The translations under genes and the position numbers were made by a program. Of a stretch of DNA of 64,000 bases, positions 1 through 10,788 are shown piece by piece. The stretch comes from Paenibacillus monticola (lineage in GTDB: Bacteria; Bacillota; Bacilli; Paenibacillales; Paenibacillaceae): the NCBI RefSeq assembly GCF_009664975.1, contig NZ_WJXB01000004.1, positions 1-64,000 of the forward strand. The letters are read 5' to 3'. Under the pieces are notes generated by a model that made no database searches, had not been told where the DNA came from, and saw nothing but the letters and a program-made list of their open reading frames with translations. Each line of letters begins with the position of its first letter. The first letter of the stretch is position 1.

Positions 1-97
1 GTTGAAAGCAAGCTTTCAACAAAACTCCGCTCGACTTGCATGTATTAGGCATGCCGCCAGCGTTCGTCCTGAGCCAGGATCAAACTCTCCAATTTGT
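1..97 (-). rRNA. rrs: 16S ribosomal RNA, 5' end only
   Basis: The reverse complement carries the universal 16S start (AGAGTTTGATCCTGGCTCAG, complement of 70-89) followed by the conserved text leading into variable region V1. The rest of the gene lies outside the window to the left. The mature 5' end near 97 is estimated from other Firmicutes. The gene reads away from the origin and follows gyrA and an HD-GYP gene, the place of rrnO in Bacillus subtilis. Confidence 0.96.
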
Positions 98-295
98 ATT
101 GAAAAGAGCGATTGCTCATTTTGAAACATCTGACGAGAATTTACATTCTCTAACCGACAAGTTCACTCAGCATAAATGCCGTGAAACTCATCTTCTTTTG
201 GATTTTACTTTCGTAAAATCCCACTCACTCGTTGTTCAGTTTTCAAAGATCAAGTTCTCGTTGTCGGCGTTTAATGTCTCACCAGCAACTCTTAT
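98..295 (-). promoter_or_regulatory. rrn leader with boxA-type antitermination sequence
   Basis: This is the transcribed leader between promoter P2 and the 16S gene. On the minus strand, the complement of 234-251 reads GATCTTTGAAAACTGAAC, the boxA-like sequence usual in Bacillus-group rRNA leaders, where NusB/S10 assemble. A short hairpin (GGATTTTAC/GTAAAATCC, about 200-222) follows and is probably part of the processing stem. No protein gene is supported here. Confidence 0.75.
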
Positions 296-324
296 AATAT
301 ATCATATTCATTCGTGTAATGCAA
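296..324 (-). promoter_or_regulatory. rrn promoter P2
   Basis: On the minus strand a -35 TTGCAT (complement of 319-324) and a -10 TATATT (complement of 296-301) are separated by 17 bases. It lies just upstream of the boxA leader and downstream of a second promoter of the same form, the tandem P1/P2 layout of Firmicute rRNA operons. Confidence 0.75.
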
Positions 325-380
325 GCACTTTTTTTATTTCATTTTCGTGCTCGGCGTTGATGTCTCTCGGCCGGACTTAG

Positions 381-409
381 AATATATCATGATTGGAGAT
401 CCATTGCAA
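381..409 (-). promoter_or_regulatory. rrn promoter P1
   Basis: On the minus strand a -35 TTGCAA (complement of 404-409) and a -10 TATATT (complement of 381-386) are spaced by 17 bases. It is the upstream member of the tandem pair driving the rRNA operon. Nothing further is visible between here and the end of the HD-GYP gene at 521. Confidence 0.7.
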
Positions 410-520
410 GCTTTATTTGAATATTGTCTTCAAAGAAATAGCTGTACTTATCCGTTGCTGAGTATTCACCATCAACCATTGATAAAGTACAGCTACTTAT
501 AAGATCCCTCTATAGATACA

Positions 521-1621
521 TTAAGCTATAATCTCCTGAATATGTAACTCACGTTCCTGTGCTAAGTTAACTATCTTACCTTCCACTTGCACCATAGGCC
601 GCGTGGGGTTATTACGATCTGTGAATATGATTTCTGCATGTCGACCATCGCTTAAACGTATTCTTGTTCCATTATAGAACTCTGTGGTCTTTTGAATAAA
701 GGTTTGAACAATAACCGGATCCAATTTGCCAAAGCTCTCTGTCAGTAACTGCTCTAATACCAAGTAAGGAGACTTGGCCTTTCTGTACGCTCTTTCCAGA
801 GTCATTGCATGGAATATATCCGCCACCGCAACTATCTTGGCATAGAAATGAATCTGATTGCCCTCAAGCCTAAGCGGATAACCGGAACCGTCCACCTTCT
901 CATGATGCTGAAGGGCCGCAAGTCTGACTCCCTCATTGATTGCCGTTACATTGCGTAACAACTGATATCCATAGGTAGTATGTCTGCGCACTTCTTCTAT
1001 TTCAGCGCTGTTGAGACTGGCTGGCTTTTGCAAAAGCGAGGCATCCACCTTTACATTCCCAATATCATGCAGCAAGCCCCCGAAAGCAGCCTGCATCCAG
1101 TCTTTCTGTGGGTATCCACACCACTGGGCTATCTTGTAGGATGTTAATGCCGACAGTACTGCATTGTGATAGTTATAGTCCTGATCATTTAGCGTACGTG
1201 GTGCAAACTTCAGGATACTATAATCCTTTAAATGACTAATTAATATTTCTAGTTGGCTCCGCAATTCAAAAATGGGAAGAGACGCAGCTGCAACGGAAAA
1301 ATAACTTTTTTTAATGAGTGCTAACATTTTGTCATATTCATCATGAAGAGGGGAATTGCTTTTAGCCAGTACTGATTCATTTATTATGGACCCTGCTTTA
1401 GACGGTGCTGGTTTGGAAGCTGCTTTTAGAGGATCGGAAGTTTTCGCCTCACCTTCACTGCCCTCGATCTCCACCTGTTGAATCAAGAAGGCTTGCAAAA
1501 TATCCAAATCCCGCGGTAATAATACTTTTCCTTTAGTGAACAAAGTTCCTCCCAAAGGTGTTATTACATCTTTTAAAATCTTTGAACCTGGTTTAACTTC
1601 TCCAACCATTATGTTTGGCAT
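521..1621 (-). CDS. HD-GYP domain protein (putative c-di-GMP phosphodiesterase)
   Basis: A 366-residue protein with an HD-GYP domain in its C-terminal two thirds: metal-binding HD in LLHDIGN (about 183-189) and the family signature HHEKVDGSGYP (about 239-249), then ADIFHAM. HD-GYP enzymes hydrolyse cyclic di-GMP. The N-terminal 100 residues hold no recognised sensor domain and no membrane segment, so it is probably cytoplasmic. I start at the ATG at 1621 because AAAGGGG lies 6 bases upstream; a longer frame to 1669 has no ribosome site. It sits alone between gyrA and the rRNA operon and is co-directional with both. Substrate specificity is inferred from the signature only. Confidence 0.85.
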   Translation of the reverse strand: MPNIMVGEVKPGSKILKDVITPLGGTLFTKGKVLLPRDLDILQAFLIQQVEIEGSEGEAKTSDPLKAASKPAPSKAGSIINESVLAKSNSPLHDEYDKMLALIKKSYFSVAAASLPIFELRSQLEILISHLKDYSILKFAPRTLNDQDYNYHNAVLSALTSYKIAQWCGYPQKDWMQAAFGGLLHDIGNVKVDASLLQKPASLNSAEIEEVRRHTTYGYQLLRNVTAINEGVRLAALQHHEKVDGSGYPLRLEGNQIHFYAKIVAVADIFHAMTLERAYRKAKSPYLVLEQLLTESFGKLDPVIVQTFIQKTTEFYNGTRIRLSDGRHAEIIFTDRNNPTRPMVQVEGKIVNLAQERELHIQEIIA

Positions 1622-1816
1622 ATGCTCAGCCCCTTTATTTCTATAACCTAAGCCATGAAGGAACCCCATTTATGATACGGGTAATTTATTGGCCGACTGA
1701 TGCATGCTCAGACACCTGGGTACTCTATGTATTTGATTATAGTACGGATAAATGCAAGCGACTAGTATGAAATGGAGCTATCTTTAAGAATATAAATAAA
1801 CATTCGATTGATATTT

Positions 1817-1854
1817 CAAAAAAAACGGAAGTTTCTTATAAGAAACTTCCGTTT
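1817..1854 (-). terminator. gyrA rho-independent terminator
   Basis: A 15-bp inverted repeat (AAACGGAAGTTTCTT and its complement, 1823-1854) is followed on the minus strand by a run of about eight T. It lies 15 bases past the gyrA stop. Confidence 0.85.
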
Positions 1855-1868
1855 GGCATTATTTATTG

Positions 1869-4409
1869 TTATTCCAGGTTATCCGTTTCGCTCTCAGCGC
1901 CTGTCTGAGGCTGCTCAGTATCCCCTGCTTCTTCTGTTACACTTTGACCCTCTTCGCCTTCCACTAAGTCGGACAATTCGTCCTCCTCATTCTTATCAGC
2001 TCTGCAAAGGGTAGCCACTGCATCATCCTCACGGATGTTAATCAGCTTAACACCTTGGGCATAACGGCCCATTGTAGAGATACCATCCATACTTGTACGG
2101 ATCAAGGTACCGCTAGTTGTAATAATCATCAGATCCTCGTCATTCTTAACAACCTTCAGACCAACTACTGGACCATTCTTTTCAGTAAGATTAATCGTCT
2201 TAATCCCTTTACCTCCACGGGTCTGGGAACGATAATCACCGGCTGGTGTCCGTTTGCCATAACCTTTGGAAGTAACAATCAGAACCTCAAGATCCTTATC
2301 TACACAGTCCATACCGATAACATGATCGCGGCTGTCGAGCGTGATGCCTTTGACACCAGTTGCACTGCGACCCATTGACCGCACATCGTTCTCGGAGAAC
2401 GTAATTGACATCCCGCGTGCGGTACCAATAATCAAGTTCTGCTGGCCGTCGGTCAGCTTAACCTCAATTAGTGAATCCTCTTCACGAAGATTGATGGCAA
2501 TCAGCCCACCCTTACGGATGTTATTATAGTCTTCTAGAGGAGTCTTCTTGACAATACCTTCCCGGGTAGAAAAGAATAGATACTTATCTTTATCTGCTTC
2601 CTGTACCTGGATCACGGCACTAATCTTCTCTCCTTGCTCGATTTGAATCAGGTTGATGATTGGCGTACCGCGTGCAGTGCGACCAAGCTCCGGAATCTCA
2701 TAAGCCTTAATCCGGTATACTTTCCCCTTATCCGTAAAGAACAAGAGATAATTATGTGAGTTACTCACAAAGAGATGCTCTACAAAATCCGTATCTTTCG
2801 TATCCATACCAATAACACCCCGGCCACCACGCTTCTGGCTGCGGTAAGTGCTGACTGGCAATCGTTTGATATAGCCTGTATGCGTGATAGTAATAATAAC
2901 CTCTTCACGTGGAATAAGGTCCTCATCGAGAATGCTTTCTTCCCCTACGGTGATTTCTGTACGACGGTCATCACTATATCTATCACGAATTTCTTGCAAC
3001 TCGTTGCTGATAATATCCAATACGAGATGTTCATTAGCTAATATTTCACGGTATTCCGCAATTTTGATCATCAGCTCGTTATATTCATTCTCAATCTTTT
3101 CGCGTTCCAGACCGGTCAGGCGCTGCATCCGCATATCAAGGATAGCTTGAGCCTGCTCTTGACTAAGACTAAATGTTTCCATTAACCCTTCGCGGGCGAT
3201 ATCTGCCGTACGGGAGCTACGGATCAAAGCAATTACCTGATCCAAATGATCTAGCGCAATCCGCAGACCTTCCAAAATGTGCGCTCTTGCTTCAGCCTTC
3301 TTCAAATCAAATATCGTACGACGACGGATAACTTCAATTTGATGCTGCAAATAATGATAAAGCACATCACGTAAATTGAGTATCTTTGGCTCTTTGTTAA
3401 CAATGGCTAACATATTAATACCAAATGTCGACTGCATAGAAGTATGTTTATACAGATTATTTAGTACAACACTAGGATTGACATCGCGTCTCAATTCAAC
3501 AACAACGCGCATCCCATTACGGTCTGATTCATCACGAAGATCTGTGATACCCTCTATCCGCTTCTCGCGTACTAGTTCTGCAATCTTCTCAACTAACCTT
3601 GCTTTGTTTACCTGGTAAGGCAGCTCATGCACAAGTATACGTGCTTTGCCATTATTCTCTTCAATCGTCGCCTTTGCGCGCATTGTAACTGATCCGCGTC
3701 CCGTATTATACGCCTGACGAATGCCTTCACGACCCAGAATAAATCCGGCTGTTGGAAAGTCTGGACCTTGAATATATTCCATTAGCTCCATAGGTGTAAT
3801 ATCAGGATTCTTGATCATTGCCTGTACACCATCGATAACTTCACCCAAATTATGCGGCGGAATATTGGTAGCCATACCTACAGCGATACCAGATACCCCG
3901 TTTACAAGCAGATTGGGATAACGGGATGGCAATACTACAGGTTCATTTTCTTCACCATCGTAGTTGGGTTCAAAGTCAACAGTCTCTTTATTTAAATCAC
4001 GAAGCATTTCACCGGCAATTTTGGACAACCGAGCCTCTGTATACCGCATTGCTGCAGCCATGTCTCCATCAACAGAACCAAAGTTCCCATGTCCGTCTAC
4101 AAGCATATAACGCATCGAGAAATCCTGAGCCATCCGTACCATTGTTTCGTAAACTGCAGAGTCACCGTGAGGATGGTACTTACCAATAACTTCCCCAACG
4201 ATTCTTGCCGATTTCTTGTGAGGTTTGTCCGAGGACATTCCTAGTTCCGACATTGCAAACAATATGCGTCGGTGAACCGGCTTCAAGCCGTCCCGCACAT
4301 CTGGCAAAGCCCGGCTAACAATGATGCTCATCGCGTAATCCATAAAGGATTCACGCATTTCCTCACCAATGTCCCGATCTTTGACTTGCGGATTATTTTG
4401 TTCAGCCAT
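1869..4409 (-). CDS. gyrA: DNA gyrase subunit A
   Basis: At 846 residues this is a full-length GyrA. It carries the breakage-reunion domain with catalytic Tyr in [13 protein letters not shown] (about residue 123), the quinolone-determining HGDSAVYE segment with the wild-type Ser and Glu, and the C-terminal beta-pinwheel that wraps DNA, including a GyrA-box-like QKRGGRG. The tail is long and acidic. With GyrB it introduces negative supercoils. The start follows AAGGAGGT at a 9-base spacing. It is separated from gyrB by a head-on spore-coat-type gene, whereas gyrB-gyrA are adjacent in Bacillus subtilis. Confidence 0.98.
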   Translation of the reverse strand: MAEQNNPQVKDRDIGEEMRESFMDYAMSIIVSRALPDVRDGLKPVHRRILFAMSELGMSSDKPHKKSARIVGEVIGKYHPHGDSAVYETMVRMAQDFSMRYMLVDGHGNFGSVDGDMAAAMRYTEARLSKIAGEMLRDLNKETVDFEPNYDGEENEPVVLPSRYPNLLVNGVSGIAVGMATNIPPHNLGEVIDGVQAMIKNPDITPMELMEYIQGPDFPTAGFILGREGIRQAYNTGRGSVTMRAKATIEENNGKARILVHELPYQVNKARLVEKIAELVREKRIEGITDLRDESDRNGMRVVVELRRDVNPSVVLNNLYKHTSMQSTFGINMLAIVNKEPKILNLRDVLYHYLQHQIEVIRRRTIFDLKKAEARAHILEGLRIALDHLDQVIALIRSSRTADIAREGLMETFSLSQEQAQAILDMRMQRLTGLEREKIENEYNELMIKIAEYREILANEHLVLDIISNELQEIRDRYSDDRRTEITVGEESILDEDLIPREEVIITITHTGYIKRLPVSTYRSQKRGGRGVIGMDTKDTDFVEHLFVSNSHNYLLFFTDKGKVYRIKAYEIPELGRTARGTPIINLIQIEQGEKISAVIQVQEADKDKYLFFSTREGIVKKTPLEDYNNIRKGGLIAINLREEDSLIEVKLTDGQQNLIIGTARGMSITFSENDVRSMGRSATGVKGITLDSRDHVIGMDCVDKDLEVLIVTSKGYGKRTPAGDYRSQTRGGKGIKTINLTEKNGPVVGLKVVKNDEDLMIITTSGTLIRTSMDGISTMGRYAQGVKLINIREDDAVATLCRADKNEEDELSDLVEGEEGQSVTEEAGDTEQPQTGAESETDNLE

Positions 4410-4770
4410 GAGTTGCTGGACCTCCTTCAGTTAAAAACCGCTACCCATAATTATATTACTTTCACAAAAGTAGCACAATTAAACCTGATAGCCTTCTATC
4501 TTCTAATATTAATTTCTTTTGCCGTGATAAGGGTATATGCCCTTTCCGCAAATATCCGCAGTACATAGACTATACAGATAAGAAGAAACGTCTGCGCCGC
4601 ACCCTACGGATGGCATCCGTTTCCCGGCAAAAATATAAGGATAAAGGATATCTTGAAATTTAAATATTCTTATATTTCAAGAATATCATCCTAAAATCGT
4701 CTCATAAGACATAGCCCCACATCCTCATATTATACCATTGTTTAAGTAGCTTGTCCTAAAATTTCAGCTG
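4410..4770. other. gyrA / YheC-D divergent intergenic region
   Basis: No gene is seen. Two structures stand out. An inverted repeat at about 4647-4692 has a perfect 9-bp core (TCTTGAAAT / ATTTCAAGA, 14-base loop) with outer arms pairing imperfectly. A second hairpin at about 4586-4626 has the outer arms GAAACG / CGTTTC and the inner palindrome ACGGATG-G-CATCCGT, and loosely resembles hairpins at 19481 and 44509. Divergent promoters for the flanking genes must lie here, but I could not assign them. Confidence 0.5.
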
Positions 4771-4773
4771 CTA

Positions 4774-4850
4774 AAAAATATGCTTCCGAAGTAAGTTTTG
4801 TACGAAGAAACTAAGGAGGAACAGATGCTGCGCAAAACTTTTAAGGAGGA
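4774..4850 (+). repeat. Solo copy of the TATGCTTCCGAAG leader repeat
   Basis: This stretch aligns almost end to end with the last unit of the tandem array at 48507-48850. Shared blocks, in order, are TATGCTTCCGAAG, AGTTTTGT, CGAAG, ATGCT, then CAAAACTTTT followed by the Shine-Dalgarno. In both places the repeat ends in the ribosome-binding site of the next gene (here AAGGAGGA at 4843-4850, ATG at 4857). AGTTTTG (4794-4800) can pair with CAAAACT (4833-4839). Confidence 0.75.
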
Positions 4851-4856
4851 AAAATA

Positions 4857-5726
4857 ATGAGGATCCAACGGGTCTCCAGTAAATGGGCTAAAACAAAGGT
4901 TATTCTACAAAATCAATCTTTGTCCGCATATGTCCCAGATACCCGTCCATACAACTTGGCTTTCCTTAAGGAACTGCTTGGATTATATACAACGGTCTAT
5001 ATTAAACCAGACCGTGGAACTTATGGTATCGGTGTAATGAGAGCTGAACAACGAACTGTAGCCCTAAAACCGATCAATCAACAAGAAATCATTAATACTG
5101 ACCCCATTCAGGTCATAGAAGAACAGGTAATGTATATTCTTAGATACGGTAAAGCTACTGAGGTTTTCACCTCACTTGAGGAAATGCATACGGTTTTGCT
5201 TAATCGATTTCAAGGAAGGTCCTACCTGATTCAAAAAGGGATCGATCTGCTTCATTACCGCAACCGGCCTTTTGATCTACGAGTGCTTACTCAAATGAGT
5301 CCGACAGGAGCATGGGAAACGACGGGAATGCTAGGCCGAGTGGCAGCTCCACAAAAAATCGTCACAAATTATCATAATGGGGGCACTATTCTTTCCGTAA
5401 ATAAGTTGTTCAAGGATCATATGAATTCTCTTGAAACCAGTACAATGATTAACCAATTAAAAATATTAGGTGTTCAAATTGCCGGACAATTACAAATGGT
5501 CTACCCGAGAATCAGAGAAATTGGTCTTGATGTTGCTATAGATCAGCACCATGATATGTGGATTTTAGAGGTCAATACACTTCCCGCGATTTTTGTATTC
5601 AAGCGTTTCCCCAACAAATCCATCTATCGTAAAATCTATCGTTATGCTCTAGCTTACGGACGCCTGAAAGGAATTAAAGCCACTTATTCTTCTCACCGGA
5701 GAAAAACTACACGAATGTGCAAATAA
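4857..5726 (+). CDS. YheC/YheD family ATP-grasp protein (spore coat-associated)
   Basis: A 289-residue protein of the YheC/YheD family, whose Bacillus subtilis members are spore coat-associated proteins with an ATP-grasp-like fold. Visible markers are the KPDRGTYGIGV nucleotide-binding loop (about 50-60), the FDLRVLTQ strand (about 140) and the metal-site-like EVNTLPAIFVFK near residue 240. The ATG at 4857 follows AAGGAGGAAAAATA. It is the only rightward gene in the left arm, so it reads head-on to replication. Its 5' leader is a solo copy of the repeat found in five copies before walI. Substrate is unknown; the spore role is inferred from the family. Confidence 0.85.
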   Translation: MRIQRVSSKWAKTKVILQNQSLSAYVPDTRPYNLAFLKELLGLYTTVYIKPDRGTYGIGVMRAEQRTVALKPINQQEIINTDPIQVIEEQVMYILRYGKATEVFTSLEEMHTVLLNRFQGRSYLIQKGIDLLHYRNRPFDLRVLTQMSPTGAWETTGMLGRVAAPQKIVTNYHNGGTILSVNKLFKDHMNSLETSTMINQLKILGVQIAGQLQMVYPRIREIGLDVAIDQHHDMWILEVNTLPAIFVFKRFPNKSIYRKIYRYALAYGRLKGIKATYSSHRRKTTRMCK

Positions 5727-5732
5727 GATAAT

Positions 5733-5784
5733 AAAGAACCTCCTGCTATACTATTCCGTTAGGAACAGAAGCGGAGGTTCTTTT
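5733..5784. terminator. Bidirectional terminator between convergent genes
   Basis: The inverted repeat AAAGAACCTCC / GGAGGTTCTTT (5733-5743 and 5774-5784) lies between the converging YheC/D-type gene and gyrB. T-rich flanks occur on each strand (TTTT after 5780; the complement of AATAAA at the left end). Confidence 0.7.
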
Positions 5785-5810
5785 GGGATTAATCTAAACT
5801 GCTATATCAA

Positions 5811-7757
<1,947 letters not shown>

Positions 7758-7768
7758 TTAAATGAATT

Positions 7769-8017
7769 CTATATTTCTAATAATATTTTGGCTCTCTTTT
7801 TGAGGGTGGAGGAAGAAATGGGGGAGTAGTACACGATATTTTTCGTTACGACTATAGATTTTGCTTCCTCTTCACCAATCCGCTCCAGCTTCTTATCCTG
7901 CTGAGACTGAATTACGAACTGTTTTGACACCTTAGAAGATTTCTCAATCGATATATCAAATATAGCGATCAACTCAGAGGATCGAATAATCTTTTCCCCG
8001 CCCAAATGAATATACAT
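7769..8017 (-). CDS. remB: Extracellular matrix regulator RemB (DUF370 family)
   Basis: The 82-residue product begins MYIHLGGEKIIRSSELIAIFD, typical of the DUF370/Rem family. RemA regulates biofilm matrix genes in Bacillus subtilis, and RemB is the paralogue encoded between recF and gyrB, exactly this position. The ATG at 8017 is preceded by GGAGGAAG; an upstream in-frame ATG at 8062 lies inside recF and lacks a ribosome site. Its start lies 16 bases past the recF stop, so co-transcription with recF is likely. DNA binding is inferred from family. Confidence 0.9.
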   Translation of the reverse strand: MYIHLGGEKIIRSSELIAIFDISIEKSSKVSKQFVIQSQQDKKLERIGEEEAKSIVVTKNIVYYSPISSSTLKKRAKILLEI

Positions 8018-8033
8018 GGTCTTCCTCCGCTCT

Positions 8034-9152
8034 TTATAACTCGACTTTTCCATCATGAACATGGTAAAGGTTGGCGCCCTTTAATTTATCGGCATTCAGA
8101 CCCTCAATACCGGTTGCGGTAATGAATGTCTGTACCTTGCTTTGAAAGGTTTCGATAAGCTGAGTCTGGCGGTAAGGATCAAGTTCGGACAAAACATCGT
8201 CAAGAAGCAGCACAGGATACTCCCCGATTTCCTCATGGATCAGCTCGATTTCCGCCAGCTTGAGTGATAACGCTGTCGTACGCTGCTGTCCTTGAGAACC
8301 GTAGACCTGAGCTTCTCTTCCGTTGATAAAAAAGGACAGGTCATCCCTATGGGGACCCGTCAGCGTCATGCCGCGCCTGATTTCTTGTTCTCTTGTTTGT
8401 GATAACTTTAACATAAAATTGTCTAATAAGACAGCTTCATCTTCCTCGTCTCTCTCCCCGAAAGAGGGAACATAAAGCAATTTCAGCTCTTCTCCGCCGT
8501 TCGTAATCCCGCGGTGAATGCTTTCAGCCCAAATTTGCAGCTTCTTTATGAATTGTTTCCTTTTTTTGACGATTTTAACACCATGCTCCACAAGTTGAAC
8601 ATCCCAAATCTCCAAAAGCTCTTTTTGAGCAGCATCTTTACCCCATAATTGCTTCAACAAATTGCCTCTTTGGAGCAGCACCTTCTGGTATTGCTGCAGA
8701 TGAAACAAATAGCTTGGCTGCACTTGCCCAATCTCCATATCGAGAAAGCGCCGTCTAATGCCAGGTGTTCCTTTAACAATCTCTAGATCTTCGGGAGCAA
8801 ACATTACCACATTGAGTGAACCGATAAATTCACTGAGCCGACGCTGCTCTAGTCCGTTAATCTTAGCTTTTTTGCCTTGAGCTGATAATAACAGTTCAAG
8901 TTTCAGATCGCCGTATTTTCGTTCTACCTCGGCATAAATTTGAGCAGAGCCTCCGGGAGCATTAAACGAGATGAGCTCGCGGTCTTTGGAGGTACGGTGG
9001 CTTTTGGTCATCGCCAGGACGAACAATGCCTCCATGAGGTTTGTTTTGCCTTGGGCATTCTGACCGAGAATCAGATTCACATCGCCCAAGCTCTCAAGAC
9101 GCAGCAGCTCATAATTGCGATAATGCTGCATGCCGATATTTTTAACAAACAC
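8034..9152 (-). CDS. recF: DNA replication/repair protein RecF
   Basis: A 372-residue SMC-like ATPase that loads RecA at gapped DNA with RecO and RecR. Walker A is GQNAQGKTN (about 31-39), the signature region is SQGQQRTTALSLKLAE (about 300) and Walker B is VLLLDDVLSELD (about 320). The start codon is GTG at 9152, preceded by GGAGGAAC at a good spacing; no in-frame ATG has a ribosome site. It follows yaaA closely (23 bases), consistent with the conserved dnaA-dnaN-yaaA-recF-remB-gyrB cluster. Confidence 0.97.
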   Translation of the reverse strand: MFVKNIGMQHYRNYELLRLESLGDVNLILGQNAQGKTNLMEALFVLAMTKSHRTSKDRELISFNAPGGSAQIYAEVERKYGDLKLELLLSAQGKKAKINGLEQRRLSEFIGSLNVVMFAPEDLEIVKGTPGIRRRFLDMEIGQVQPSYLFHLQQYQKVLLQRGNLLKQLWGKDAAQKELLEIWDVQLVEHGVKIVKKRKQFIKKLQIWAESIHRGITNGGEELKLLYVPSFGERDEEDEAVLLDNFMLKLSQTREQEIRRGMTLTGPHRDDLSFFINGREAQVYGSQGQQRTTALSLKLAEIELIHEEIGEYPVLLLDDVLSELDPYRQTQLIETFQSKVQTFITATGIEGLNADKLKGANLYHVHDGKVEL

Positions 9153-9175
9153 GAAATAGTTCCTCCTCGGATGCC

Positions 9176-9403
9176 CTACTCTTTAACTCCGCCGCCTTCA
9201 ACTTCAAAAGCTCCGTTATCCTGAACCTCTATTTTATCACCAGGGTAGAGTTTTCTGCCGCGCCGTTCTTCTACTTCTCCGTTAACAAGAACATGACCTT
9301 CTTGCAGTAGGGCTTTGGCCATACCGCCTGTGGATACACATTCAGACAGCTTTAAAAACTGGTCAAGCTTAATGTATCCACTGTGGATAACTATTTTTTT
9401 CAT
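9176..9403 (-). CDS. yaaA: S4 domain protein YaaA
   Basis: A 75-residue S4-type RNA-binding protein (about residues 10-70; LDQFLKLSECVSTGGMAK then LVNGEVEERRGRKLYPGD). In Bacillus it lies between dnaN and recF, as here, and has been linked to the ribosome and RecF-associated functions; its exact role is unsettled. I start at the ATG at 9403 with AAAGGA upstream; GTG codons up to 9424 are possible but less likely. A perfect DnaA box (9382-9390) lies inside its first codons and another (9425-9433) just upstream. Confidence 0.88.
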   Translation of the reverse strand: MKKIVIHSGYIKLDQFLKLSECVSTGGMAKALLQEGHVLVNGEVEERRGRKLYPGDKIEVQDNGAFEVEGGGVKE

Positions 9404-9450
9404 GATTTTGATCCTTTCCACCACTTATCCACAGGCCGTGAACGATGGCG

Positions 9451-10593
9451 TTAATTTGTTGTGCGGTAAGGCAAAATGACATATAAGCTGCGGCTTTCAT
9501 CCAGTGGTCTTAGTATAATTGGGCTCATCATTCCCGTAAAGGCAATGACCAGCTGCTCACTTTCTACGACCTTTAATACATCGAGCATGTATTTGGAGTT
9601 GAAGGAGATCTTCAACGGTTCACCTTTAAAATCAAGGACCTCAAGCTCTTCACGGACCTTACCAAGCTCTGACGAGCTTGAAGAGATCTCAATACTGCCA
9701 TTCTCAAGCGTTTGCATCCGTACAATATTCGTTTTTTCTTCACGAGACAACAAATAAGCGCGGTCAATCGATTCGCTGAGTTTTTTTGTATCTAAAGTTA
9801 GTTCTGTTTTGTAGGCTGTCGGAATAATCCTAGAAGTATCCGGATAAATTCCATCCAAAATCCGTGAATAGAACAGTACCTTGTCAATTTTGAAGAGAAC
9901 CTGGTTATCGGCTACAACAATATCCACTAGCATATTCTGGTCTGGAATAATTTTGCTAAGCTCATTGAGTGTTTTGCCGGCTATGACGACGTTAGCAAAT
10001 TGAACACTTTCGGTACCTTCTAATCGGGCAGCTCTTGTAGCCAAACGGTGGCGATCAGTCGCTGTAAATTTAAATTCATTATCAGCCAAATTCCACAGTA
10101 TTCCTGTTAGGATCGGTGTTGTTTCTTGAGTAGAAATCGAAAAAGCAGTTTGTTTAATCATATTTTTAAGCAAATCACCTGGTATAGAGATCGTCTCATT
10201 CTCTTCAATACTCGGCAGTACAGGAAATTCTTCAGGGTCAAGTCCTACAATCTGAATCTCTGTTGATCCGGAGGAAATATAGGTCTGGAAACCTTCCTTT
10301 ACCTCCATCTGAATCTCTTTAGATGGCAATTTCTTGATAATTTCAACAAAAAATTTAGCGGGTAGAACAACACTGCCTGGTTGATCGACTTTCACAATGG
10401 TGAGACTGTCATTCTCCAGGGGAATAAATGATTGAATTGAAATATCAGTATCGCTGGCAGTTAGAGTCACTCCTTGGTGGGTGACTTCTAGTTTAATGCC
10501 CGTCAGGATAGGGATCGTTGTTCTGCTGGAAATAGCCTTTGATACATGTTGTATGGATTCGTTGAGTTCATTTTTAAGAATGCTTATTTTCAT
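9451..10593 (-). CDS. dnaN: DNA polymerase III beta subunit (sliding clamp)
   Basis: A 380-residue beta clamp made of three topologically similar domains. The N terminus MKISILKNELNESIQHVSKA and the C terminus ending YVILPYRTTN match the family, whose C-terminal PYR segment lines the hydrophobic protein-binding pocket. The ATG at 10593 has AGGAGTGA upstream. It follows dnaA on the same strand across a 195-base gap that contains the origin-unwinding sequences, the standard dnaA-dnaN arrangement in this phylum. Confidence 0.98.
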   Translation of the reverse strand: MKISILKNELNESIQHVSKAISSRTTIPILTGIKLEVTHQGVTLTASDTDISIQSFIPLENDSLTIVKVDQPGSVVLPAKFFVEIIKKLPSKEIQMEVKEGFQTYISSGSTEIQIVGLDPEEFPVLPSIEENETISIPGDLLKNMIKQTAFSISTQETTPILTGILWNLADNEFKFTATDRHRLATRAARLEGTESVQFANVVIAGKTLNELSKIIPDQNMLVDIVVADNQVLFKIDKVLFYSRILDGIYPDTSRIIPTAYKTELTLDTKKLSESIDRAYLLSREEKTNIVRMQTLENGSIEISSSSSELGKVREELEVLDFKGEPLKISFNSKYMLDVLKVVESEQLVIAFTGMMSPIILRPLDESRSLYVILPYRTTN

Positions 10594-10654
10594 GATTTCA
10601 CTCCTAGCTGAAAAATGGGAAATTGTGATGTTATTAGTGTCTTGAAAACACGCT

Positions 10655-10720
10655 TGTAGATGATGAATTATTATAGTTATTTAGTAGTATTAGTAGTAGG
10701 GGCACTGAATATGTGGATAA
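10655..10720 (-). other. Origin unwinding element (DnaA box, GC cluster, DnaA-trios)
   Basis: Read in the dnaA direction, a perfect DnaA box TTATCCACA (complement of 10712-10720) is followed by a GC-rich spacer (around 10699-10710), then the triplet run CTACTACTAATACTACTAA (complement of 10681-10699), then AT-rich DNA to about 10655. This box, GC cluster, trio, AT order matches the basal unwinding system described for Bacillus subtilis in its dnaA-dnaN gap. Assignment rests on sequence pattern only. Confidence 0.8.
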
Positions 10721-10788
10721 CCCTCTCAAACCGCATGGAACTAAGCCTATTCACATGTGTATAGATTGTGCATAGGCTTATAGTTCAT

